This document shows, in pieces, positions 51,944-60,587 of a stretch of DNA of 64,000 nucleotides; positions within the stretch are counted from its first letter, which is position 1; every line of letters begins with the position of its first letter. The DNA is from Hybos culiciformis (taxonomy: Eukaryota > Arthropoda > Insecta > Diptera > Hybotidae). Under the pieces are notes generated by a model. The model searched no databases, was not told the DNA's origin, and was given only the letters and a program-made list of their open reading frames with translations. The DNA lies in the NCBI GenBank assembly GCA_964007475.1, contig OZ023273.1, positions 9,641,740-9,705,739 on the forward strand, written 5' to 3'. A program made the position numbers and the translations under genes.

Positions 51944-52258
51944 ATGGAACAAAAACCAGAAAAGAATAAAATTACAATTCAAGAATATAAAGAACGACAA
52001 CAACAAAATCAACAACAACAGCAAGAACAACAGCAACCAAAGAAGAGGCAACGTGCCGGGAAACTTGTTAAATTCCGGAAAGAATTACAAAAACTACAAG
52101 AAATTTTACAAACTAAAACAAACAAGACACAACGCAAAACAATACTAGACGAAATAAGAAGAATCAAACAAGACCGACATTTACACAAAACTTCAACAAA
52201 AATAACCAAAATGTTTAACAAGAACCTTAAACACATACAAAACGCAAAAAAAATTTAA
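51944..52258 (+). CDS. Small basic, glutamine-rich retrotransposon ORF
   Basis: A 104-residue frame just after the primer binding site and ahead of gag. It contains a glutamine run (about residues 19-32), a basic KKRQRAGK segment resembling a nuclear localisation signal, and then a Lys/Gln/Leu-rich stretch likely to form a coiled coil (about 42-95). It has no cysteine or histidine clusters and no resemblance I recognise. Being the first ORF on the genomic RNA, it would be translated before gag unless bypassed. It may be an accessory or regulatory protein, or an upstream ORF that restrains gag translation. A Gln-coding repeat within a noncoding leader is the alternative. Confidence 0.5.
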   Translation: MEQKPEKNKITIQEYKERQQQNQQQQQEQQQPKKRQRAGKLVKFRKELQKLQEILQTKTNKTQRKTILDEIRRIKQDRHLHKTSTKITKMFNKNLKHIQNAKKI

Positions 52259-52935
52259 AATAAAATTGTCAAAAAAAAAAAAAAAACAAAAATTTTGTTA
52301 TAAATTAAAAATTTATATTAAATTATAAAATTATAAAATATTTAATTGTAAAACAGAAATAATGAATAAATACAAAAATTTTACTTAATTATTAGTATTA
52401 TAAATTACCATAAGAAAAAATTTCCAAATGTTAAACCTTATAAAAATTAAGAATATTACTCAAGAATACCCCAAAGAATTCTAAGAATTATTACGAATAT
52501 AAAACTATATTATGAATACCCCGATATTCAAATAAAATTTATTATCAAAAAAAAAAAAGAACACTTGTCTATCAAAATAATTCTACCTAGATATTTTACA
52601 AAAAAAAAATATATAAAAGAGATAAAAATTTTTGCATACCGTACCAATACATTTCAAAAAAAAAAAAAAAGAAAAAGATGTTAATATTAAAAGTGCATTA
52701 AAATTTAGCAAAGACCCTAAAAAATATTTTTCAATACCCTATTAACAAATTAATGAATAACCCAAATATATTTAATGATTTTAAATAATTATCATAGGAA
52801 GCAACAAAATTATACCCTATTAAAAAATTAATAAAACCTAAAAAATTTTTTTTTCTGTCCCTCTATGATTAAATTATCAATTAAAAATATTTTTCGGTTT
52901 AATTCAAATTTTGCACACAAGAATTTTTTCATAGC
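52259..52935 (+). other. Retrotransposon leader between small ORF and gag
   Basis: About 0.68 kb of A+T-rich sequence without an ORF. Packaging, dimerisation or internal ribosome entry signals would be expected here, but none can be identified by reading. Confidence 0.5.
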
Positions 52936-54237
52936 ATGACCCTTGAGAAATTCCAAAAAGAAATTGAACAATTAGAAGAACTCTACAATAATATAATAAA
53001 AACAAAGTTTAATATCTCTGCAGCAAAGGCTGAATTAACTAAAGTAATTTACAACAAATCGCTATTTATAAGCTCTGTTAGGGAATCAAATTTGAGAACA
53101 GGGAAGACAAGTTTAAGAACAGAGTATTCGAAATACGTGACATTAATTAAATCTTACTTGATAGAAATCATAAATAATAAGATGGATTTTGACATAGCAA
53201 ATGTAAATAAAATAATCCCATTATTCGAAGGTTCCTATGCTAAATTGCAAGAATTCATAAGCATAACGGAATACATTCACGATAATATTAAAGTAGCAGA
53301 TAGAGAAAAATTAATAAAATTCATTTATAATATAAAATTATCACAAAAGGTGAAAAATCGAATTATAAATGAGACAGAACCTACAACACTTGAAAATTTA
53401 AAAAAAATTTTAAATAATAATTTCATGAGCACTAGAACCTATACTAAAATACACAACGAAATCGACCAATTAGGAAAGAATAGGTCAATATCAGCCACAA
53501 AATATGCTGAAAAATTAGAAATGCTAATAAATGAATTAAATATGATACAGTCTAAAAATGAGACAGCTGACGCAAAAGCTGTAATAATAAAAGTTAATGA
53601 TAAATTTGCTCTGCAATGCCTTAAGACAAACTTAGTAGAACCCATACAATCAGTCATTTTAGCGGCACAACCAAAAACTTTTACAGAAGCAATAAAACTT
53701 ATTTTGGAAATAGATAGTAATAATAATAATAATGATAGTAATAATATAAATACCTACTCAAATCGAAGTAATAGTAGGAATAATAACAACAATAATAATA
53801 GAAATAATGGTAGAAGAAATTATAATAATAATAGAAATACTAGCAATAATTTTAATAATAACAATAGACCAAGGAATGGTCATAATAATCATAATAATCA
53901 TAGTAATCAAAATAATCATAATAATCATAATAATCGTACTAGTAATAATAATATGAACAATAGTAATCATAGATCAAATACTAATCATAACTATAATAGA
54001 AATCAGCAACATACGAATTCCACTGACTATTATAGAAATAGAGACTACAATAATTCTCAACCAATTAATAATAACAGGAATAATAATTCCTATAATAACA
54101 GATATAGTAACAATCGTAGAAACGATGACCAAAATTTTAATAATAGGAACGTTAACGCATTAGAATCGGGAAACGGACGTACCCCCGATTCGGGTCAAAC
54201 GGTAATCGGGGAAATGAATGCTTTAAATATACAATAA
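52936..54237 (+). CDS. gag: Gag capsid polyprotein with asparagine-rich tail
   Basis: 433 residues. The N-terminal 260 residues are mostly helical in character (FQKEIEQLEELYNNIIKTKF; LEKLINELNMIQ-type heptads) and fit a capsid-like gag domain. From about 263 to 410 the protein is nearly all Asn with Arg, His, Tyr and Ser, encoded by AAT/AAC repeats with interspersed CAT and AGA codons. No CX2CX4HX4C zinc knuckle is present; the Arg/His-rich tail may replace it for RNA binding. The last 28 codons overlap the open pol frame and contain the -1 frameshift signal at 54168-54211. It forms the particle that encloses the RNA. Confidence 0.88.
   Translation: MTLEKFQKEIEQLEELYNNIIKTKFNISAAKAELTKVIYNKSLFISSVRESNLRTGKTSLRTEYSKYVTLIKSYLIEIINNKMDFDIANVNKIIPLFEGSYAKLQEFISITEYIHDNIKVADREKLIKFIYNIKLSQKVKNRIINETEPTTLENLKKILNNNFMSTRTYTKIHNEIDQLGKNRSISATKYAEKLEMLINELNMIQSKNETADAKAVIIKVNDKFALQCLKTNLVEPIQSVILAAQPKTFTEAIKLILEIDSNNNNNDSNNINTYSNRSNSRNNNNNNNRNNGRRNYNNNRNTSNNFNNNNRPRNGHNNHNNHSNQNNHNNHNNRTSNNNMNNSNHRSNTNHNYNRNQQHTNSTDYYRNRDYNNSQPINNNRNNNSYNNRYSNNRRNDDQNFNNRNVNALESGNGRTPDSGQTVIGEMNALNIQ
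54168..54211 (+). promoter_or_regulatory. -1 ribosomal frameshift signal for gag-pol
   Basis: The heptamer GGGAAAC at 54168-54174 lies in the gag frame as G GGA AAC, one of the best-known X XXY YYZ slip sites. Eight bases later a perfect 8-bp stem forms between CCCCGATT (54183-54190) and AATCGGGG (54204-54211), with a 13-base loop. The -1 frame is open from after the stop at 54153-54155 and continues into pol without interruption, so slippage here would yield a gag-pol protein. G+C content is strikingly above the surrounding AAT repeats. Confidence 0.8.
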
Positions 54238-54275
54238 ATAATTTTAAAAACAATTCACCAACATTTTTTATCCTA

Positions 54276-57200
54276 ATGCAAAGACCCAATTATTATAATC
54301 CAATTAAATTCATGATTGATACTGGTGCAGACATATCTGTCATCAAAGAACAATTCACAAATTCAATTGACATTAATAATAATAGTACTTGCAAAATTAC
54401 AGGAATAGGCAATAACATACATGAATCTTTAGGCACACTACAAACACATTTTATTATTGAAAACAAAAAATGTTTTATAAATCTACACTGTGTAGAAGAT
54501 AAATTTCCAATCAAAACGGATGGAATCTTAGGCCGAGATTTCTTAATGAAATACTCCGCATTAATTAATTTTGAAACAAATGAATTATCACTTACGATAA
54601 GTGATGAGGTAATAAATATACCCATTAATTCTAATTGTATCAGTCAACTGGTGATACCAGCCAGAACTGAAATTATATGTCCTTTACATGTTCAGAGAAC
54701 AGAAGAGACACTTGTCCTGAGTGAAGAAATAACACCAGGAATATTCATAGCCAACACGATTATAGCCAAAAATGGCATATCGAATGTAAAAATTTTAAAT
54801 ACTAATGATAAAACAATGATCATAAAAAATTATAAGCCTAAAACAGTACCTTTAAACAATTATAACATAGTGAATATTGAAAATAACGATCACGATCGAT
54901 TATTACATTTAGAACAAATATTAAGCATTAACCCAGACGACCCAAAAGCTCAAAATGAAACACTTAAAATTTGCAAACAATTCCAAGATATATTTTACTT
55001 ACCAGGTGATTCATTAACGACTAATAATTTTTATAAACAAAATATCGCCTTAGAAAATAAAAACCCTATTTATATTAAAAACTATAGATTACCAAATTCG
55101 CAATTAACAGAAATTAATGATCAAGTAGATAAATTATTGAAAGAAGACATTATTGAACACTCTTACAGTCCATATAACTCACCTTTACTCTTAGTACCAA
55201 AGAAATCCTCTAATGACACCAAAAAATGGAGACTAGTAGTAGATTTCCGTCAACTAAACAAAAAAATTCAAAATGACAAATTTCCTTTGACCAAATTAGA
55301 AGACGTACTAGATAATTTAGGAAGAGCAAAATACTTTACCACATTAGATATGGTCAGTTCTTTTCACCAAATCGAATTAGAGAAAAATTCAAGACCTTGT
55401 ACAGCATTTTCATCTAATAATGGACATTTTCAATTTAAAAGACTCCCATTTGGTTTAAAAATCTCTTCAAATAGTTTTCAGCGAATGTTAACAATTGCTT
55501 TATCAGGTTTAAATTCAGAATCATTTATTTATGTTGATGATATAATAATATTTGGATGTTCTATTAAACACCACAACGAAAACTTAATAAAAGTATTTGA
55601 ACGATTAAGAAAATATAATTTAAAGCTAAATCCAGAAAAATGTAGTTTCTTACAGAAAGAAGTAATTTATTTAGGCCATTTAATAACTAATAAAGGCATA
55701 AAAACAGACCCAACTAAACTTTTTGCAGTAAAAAATTATCCACAACCCCAAAACGCTGATGAAATAAAACGTTTTGTAGCATTCTGCAATTATTACAGAA
55801 AATTTATACCAAACTTTGCAGCTATAGCAAAACCTTTGAACGATCTAACAAAAAAGAAATCAATATATAATTGGAATGAAAATTGTACAAATGCATTTTT
55901 AAATTTAAAAAATAAATTAATTAACCCTCCCATTTTACAATATCCAGATTATTCCAAACCTTTTATAATCACAACAGACGCTTCACAATCCGCCTTCGGA
56001 GCAGTCTTATCTCAAGGAGAAATTGGACAAGATTTACCAATAAGCTATGCCAGTAAAACATTAAATTCTGCAGAACTAAACAAACCAATAATAGAAAAAG
56101 AATTGCTTTCTATTCACTGGGCAATCAATTTCTTTAGACCCTATGTATATGGCAGAAAATTCATCGTCGTAACAGATCACAGACCTTTAGTAGGATTATT
56201 TACGCACAAAAACCCTTCATCTAAAATGACGCGTATTAGACTAGATCTCAGTGATTACGATTTTGATATAGTATACAAACAAGGAAAAATGAATACAAAC
56301 GCAGACGCTTTATCAAGAATACATTTAAACTCTAACATTTTAAAATCTATGATCCCAATTACGCCAGAAAAAGATATTAACGTGATAACCAGACAAGTAA
56401 CTAGGTCACTAGAACAAGCTAAAAACCCTATAAATAAAAATCTACACATTTGGCACAGTATCTCAATTAACGATATAAAAAGAATTCCGAAAGTAAACTT
56501 CATAGAAACTTCAACTGGTACAACAGAAATAACATTCAATAATAATTATAAAATATATTTTAATAAAAAGAGAATTAATATAAAATCAATTTTAAATAAA
56601 ATGAAACTATTATTAGCTCAAAATAAAATTTTCACAGTCGCGATAAATAATAATGATACCTTATTTAACCACATTAACATTCAAGAATTTAAAAACATAT
56701 TTAATCAACTACAGGAAAAAGATAATTCGAAAAATAAATTAAAAATAATTTTATTCAAAGCTCCTATCGAAATAACAGATCAAAATTTAATAAAACAATT
56801 AATAAAAGACAATCATAGTAACAATATAAGTGGACACATCGGTGTTAGGAAAATGATAATAAAACTTAGACAAAAATACATATGGAAAAACATGCATAAA
56901 ATGATTAAAAATTACGTGAAAAATTGCAACGAATGTATTAAATCAAAACAAGTTAGAAACATTAAAGAACCATTACAAATTACTGACACTCCAAATAGAC
57001 CTTTCGAAACCATACAAGTCGATACAGTAGGCCCTTTAAAAATTTGTAATAATTATAGATATATACTCACAGTTCAATGCGAATTAACTAAATACATAGA
57101 AGCATTTCCTATAGAAACTAAAGATGCTATTACGATAGCAAAAATTTTAACAGAAAATATCATATTAAGATATGGAAATATAAAAAATATCAAAACTGAT

Positions 57201-57806
57201 TTAGGTACAGAATTTGTAAACGAACTATTTATGAACATTTGTAAAACTTTTAATATTAATCACCAAAAATCAACACCTTATCACCATCAAACATTAGGTT
57301 CAGTAGAAAGAAATCACAGAGTACTAAACGAATATTTTTTAACATGCAATCATAGCAACAATTGGGTTGAATTAATCCCATTTTTCTTATTTTCCTATAA
57401 TACTACACCTCATTCAGACACTCATTATGCGCCATTTGAATTAATTTTTGGAAACACACCTGAATTACCGACAAATATTACACTTAAAAATAATGAACCA
57501 CTAAATTTCATAAACTATGATAACTATTTAAACGAATTAAATTTAAAATTATCTTGTGCACTAAAATCAGCTAGAGAAGAACTAATTAAATATAAAATAG
57601 CTAGAAATGAAAAATACAATCTTAATATTAATCCTGCGAATTTGAAAGTAAATGATATGGTAATGATAAAAAATTTTAATAGAAAGAAATTAGATTATCC
57701 TTTTCAAGGACCTTATAGAATCGTCGAAAGAGACGGAGTAAATTCAATAATAGAAATAAATAATAAATTAAAGAAAATTCATAATAATAACTTAAAAAAG
57801 GTATAG
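54276..57806 (+). CDS. pol: Pol polyprotein: protease, RT, RNase H, integrase
   Basis: 1176 codons from the first ATG; the frame is open upstream to 54156, overlapping gag in the -1 frame. Aspartic protease: DTGAD at 15-19 and ILGRDF at 84-89. Reverse transcriptase: about 265-430, with D358 (TTLDM) and YVDD 419-422. RNase H: about 560-680, with TTDAS (D568), IEKEL and VTDHRP (D634). Integrase: an HHCC zinc site at H847, H854, C884, C887 and a DDE core at D916, D975, E1011 with exactly 35 residues between the last two. A GPYRIVE segment near the C-terminus is the GPY/F-type module. There is no chromodomain and no following env. All catalytic residues expected are present, so the frame looks functional. 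Confidence 0.95.
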   Translation: MQRPNYYNPIKFMIDTGADISVIKEQFTNSIDINNNSTCKITGIGNNIHESLGTLQTHFIIENKKCFINLHCVEDKFPIKTDGILGRDFLMKYSALINFETNELSLTISDEVINIPINSNCISQLVIPARTEIICPLHVQRTEETLVLSEEITPGIFIANTIIAKNGISNVKILNTNDKTMIIKNYKPKTVPLNNYNIVNIENNDHDRLLHLEQILSINPDDPKAQNETLKICKQFQDIFYLPGDSLTTNNFYKQNIALENKNPIYIKNYRLPNSQLTEINDQVDKLLKEDIIEHSYSPYNSPLLLVPKKSSNDTKKWRLVVDFRQLNKKIQNDKFPLTKLEDVLDNLGRAKYFTTLDMVSSFHQIELEKNSRPCTAFSSNNGHFQFKRLPFGLKISSNSFQRMLTIALSGLNSESFIYVDDIIIFGCSIKHHNENLIKVFERLRKYNLKLNPEKCSFLQKEVIYLGHLITNKGIKTDPTKLFAVKNYPQPQNADEIKRFVAFCNYYRKFIPNFAAIAKPLNDLTKKKSIYNWNENCTNAFLNLKNKLINPPILQYPDYSKPFIITTDASQSAFGAVLSQGEIGQDLPISYASKTLNSAELNKPIIEKELLSIHWAINFFRPYVYGRKFIVVTDHRPLVGLFTHKNPSSKMTRIRLDLSDYDFDIVYKQGKMNTNADALSRIHLNSNILKSMIPITPEKDINVITRQVTRSLEQAKNPINKNLHIWHSISINDIKRIPKVNFIETSTGTTEITFNNNYKIYFNKKRINIKSILNKMKLLLAQNKIFTVAINNNDTLFNHINIQEFKNIFNQLQEKDNSKNKLKIILFKAPIEITDQNLIKQLIKDNHSNNISGHIGVRKMIIKLRQKYIWKNMHKMIKNYVKNCNECIKSKQVRNIKEPLQITDTPNRPFETIQVDTVGPLKICNNYRYILTVQCELTKYIEAFPIETKDAITIAKILTENIILRYGNIKNIKTDLGTEFVNELFMNICKTFNINHQKSTPYHHQTLGSVERNHRVLNEYFLTCNHSNNWVELIPFFLFSYNTTPHSDTHYAPFELIFGNTPELPTNITLKNNEPLNFINYDNYLNELNLKLSCALKSAREELIKYKIARNEKYNLNINPANLKVNDMVMIKNFNRKKLDYPFQGPYRIVERDGVNSIIEINNKLKKIHNNNLKKV

Positions 57807-57881
57807 AATTTAAAATAGAAAAAAAAAAAAAATTTTTTCTTCCTTTTTACATAAAATTTACAAAAAATTTTTTTTTCTCCC

Positions 57882-57893
57882 AAAGGGAAAGGA
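57882..57893 (+). other. Polypurine tract
   Basis: AAAGGGAAAGGA immediately precedes the 3' LTR, the usual place and composition for the plus-strand DNA primer of LTR retrotransposons. Confidence 0.85.
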
Positions 57894-58511
57894 TGTAGTG
57901 ATATTGTTATCACTAACGTTAAAATAAAACTAAATTTATAAAAATTCTAATTATTTTTTGAACCCAAAAATTTTATATTTTAATAAGAATTACTGTAAAT
58001 TATAATTAATTTGATTGGGCAACCAATCATATTAGGACATAGTAAACTATTTTATATTACATAAGAAAATTAATTATATAAACTAAATTGTATATAATAT
58101 TTGTATATAGAATATAAGAATTTTAGTACATAAGATTTTGTATAAATAAGATTGAAATTAGAAAATTAAATCAGATTCTTACCAAATCTCATCTTTCTAT
58201 AAACGGCTTCCCTGAGCTATACAATACAGGTAAGATAGCTTTCCGAGCAATATAATACGGATAACCGGCTGAATACAGCCAAAACGAAAGCGCGTCCCGC
58301 TCTAATAGGACATACGGCTGAATACAGCCTAGACAATAGGATCTCCATAATGACATGCTAGTGGTCATTATGGAATAGGGAATTCAATAGGCCTTAGATG
58401 TCTTGGACAACATAGATGTCCAACCCATGATCCATCATAAGATGAATAACTATAAATAAGAAAGTCAATAAAAACTTTCCATTAAATAAAAAACACATTT
58501 TTTCCTTTACA
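57894..58511 (+). repeat. 3' LTR
   Basis: 618 bp beginning TGTAGTGATATTG and ending CCTTTACA, matching the 5' LTR with no difference noticed over the stretches compared by eye. It is followed by the CTTT target repeat at 58512-58515. Confidence 0.95.
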
Positions 58512-58515
58512 CTTT

Positions 58516-60238
58516 TACATTTCACGTTTTTAATGGACCATAGAGATGAAAATATATAGGAAATCAGTCAATCGAAAAATTAGAGAAACGTGATATAACA
58601 AAATAATGAAAATAATGAAAATTTGTTAACATCGTAGAGAAGAGCAAAGGAAACATTTTTTTGTTCGTTCTAAAATAAAATAAAGATACATTTTTTGTTT
58701 CTTTTTTAATTTTATACATGGAAATTTTCAGAGAGAACTTGAAAGGGATGATTAACTTTAACATGGTATTTTGAGTTCTACTAGATAATAATTCAAGTGC
58801 ATGACAGTGGATTCATATTTTAACTCATAATAAAATATTTCAATATTATCTTGATTCAATTAAAAGAATTATAAAAATTATAAAAATTGTATCTACCGTC
58901 CTTGGTTTTTTTCATCAGAATGCTTTTAAAGCATGATACTTTTTTTTTTTTTGCTTGAAAAACTATTAAAAACTTACAATGTTTGTTGATAGTGTGTGAA
59001 AATGAAAAGGAAAAAAAAAAATAGTTTTTCTTTATTTTTTTCATTTTATTAAAAACCATATTTATTATATTTTTCTTTTCATGTATGTAATATAGATCTC
59101 ACATTTTATCTTATTCAATAAAAAAGGACATATAGAAAATAAAAAAAAATAAAAAAATATGTACAAAAAAAAAATAAGGAAGAAAATAGTAAATATATTA
59201 TCCTTAAGCCAAAAAATATCATTCAAATTCGATACACAATGTAACAAAATATTTATTTCGATATTGTTACTACTACTATACTGTTGGTTTTATCGTCGAT
59301 AAAAAAGATTGAGAGAAAAATTTATTATTATATATGAAATAAACTTTTCAATTTTAACCATATATATACGAATAAAGTATTTTTTTTTTTATAAAAAAGA
59401 GTGGCAGGAAAAATGGGAAAATTTTTCATAAAAAAAAAATATTTTTATTAGGTCAACAGGCAAAAAATTGCATTGCCTTCAATTTCATATACATTATACA
59501 GAATTATAGAAAGTCTTCAGGCATGATATTATTTACATACTGTTGATTTTTCACATCAGGTTTATACGATTTTCTATGTAAATTACATACTGTAAGTATT
59601 ATTAATATCTGAGCTACAAGTATCTTAGTATTCACTATTTCTAAAGATTCCGGCAGCATGATAATCATAATTATAATCATAATTCATATGTCTCATTTCT
59701 ATTTTTTCTTTTTTCAAACTGTCAAAATTCTTAATATCAACGCAGAACAAACTAAATTATTATATGAATTATTCAATCATGAAATAAAAATTAATAACAC
59801 TTACCATGTAATTGTGCTAAAGATTGCAAAGTATTTGTATTGCAATTTAAAAATCCTGAAAATAAAAAAAAAATAAATTAAATTTTTAATTAAATTTATT
59901 TTTGTCTTTAATATTAAGATTTGTATAAACACAATTTTATAAAGCATGTCCTTTTTGAGAATTAAAAGATCAACATTTTCTAATCGTAGTTTAAAATATA
60001 ATGATGCAGGCGAACTCATAAATTATTAAATGCATTCAAAATTATTAAAGTTATCCACTTTCATTTTTTATTTTACAAATCAAGCTTTAGTTTTTTATTA
60101 TAATTTTTAAAGGTAATTTAAATTTAAAGTTTCAAAATTAATTTTTGTAAAGAAATAAAATCTTTTATTATAACCATCCTTTTTTTTACCAATAACAAAA
60201 TAGTTTTCCGCTAGTATGTATCGCGATATAAATTTTAC
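58516..60238. other. Region between the retrotransposon and the unknown minus-strand exon
   Basis: Probably the first intron of the gene starting at 60587, in which case the retrotransposon may sit in that intron. No further exon is recognisable. Small ORFs at 58856-59247, 59658-59876 and 59801-60019 are A+T-rich chance frames. Confidence 0.45.
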
Positions 60239-60587
60239 CTCTTAATGCGTCCCCTTTAAATAAATCATTTTCAATAATTGCACTCAATTCTTTTGAATAA
60301 TCATTATCATCACACAATGTTAATTGAAATTGTTTAGCTAAACTATCTAATAAATAATTTTCATTTCTTGAAGAATCTGTTGTATTAACTAGTAATGTAT
60401 TAGTTAACGTTTTACTATTATTATTGTGATTATTATTATTATTATTATTATTACTATTTTTAGTTAATTTTGATGTTGTAATATCTGTTATTGAATTTAT
60501 CCATGGCGGTATGTCATCCAATGAATTTTGTATTCTACTAATTGATTTTTTATCACAATTTGGTATTGAACCATAAGCGCGAAACAT
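60239..60587 (-). CDS. First coding exon of an unrecognised gene (partial)
   Basis: The minus-strand frame begins MFRAYGSIPNCDKK and reads through to LSAIIENDLFKGDALR, where a GTAAAA donor at 60238-60233 ends the exon in phase 1; reading on gives only a few more codons before a stop, so splicing is likely. It is about 116 residues in mixed, non-repetitive codons except for an Asn/His run (around residues 45-57). The segment SLDDIPPWINSITDI looks like a conserved short motif, but I do not recognise the family. There is no signal peptide or membrane segment. Later exons would lie to the left, possibly beyond the retrotransposon, but none could be identified. It could also be an expressed single-exon fragment. 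Confidence 0.5.

Larger units (their letters stand above)
51276..58511 (+). mobile_element. Complete Ty3/gypsy-type LTR retrotransposon (7.2 kb)
   Basis: Two 618-bp LTRs (51276-51893, 57894-58511) begin TGTAG and end TACA and are flanked by the 4-bp direct repeat CTTT (51272-51275, 58512-58515). Between them, in order, are a primer binding site, a 104-codon basic ORF, a 0.7 kb leader, gag, pol with protease, reverse transcriptase, RNase H and integrase in the Ty3/gypsy order, and a polypurine tract. There is no env. The order, long leader with a small ORF, 4-bp target site and lack of env recall the mdg1/412 branch of insect gypsy elements, but that placement is my inference. Frames are intact and the LTRs look identical wherever I compared them, so the copy is young and may be competent. 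Confidence 0.93.

Noticed and set aside
51776..52236. Minus-strand ORFs opposite the small retroelement ORF
   Set aside because: They are complements of the Gln codon run and LTR end, with Leu/Cys-rich shadow products.
53758..53970. Minus-strand Ile/Thr-rich ORF
   Set aside because: It is the complement of the AAT/AAC/CAT repeats of gag.
58512..58764. Possible env reading frame after pol
   Set aside because: pol ends 87 bases before the 3' LTR and no further frame fits inside the element; the ORF right of the LTR is host DNA chance sequence.
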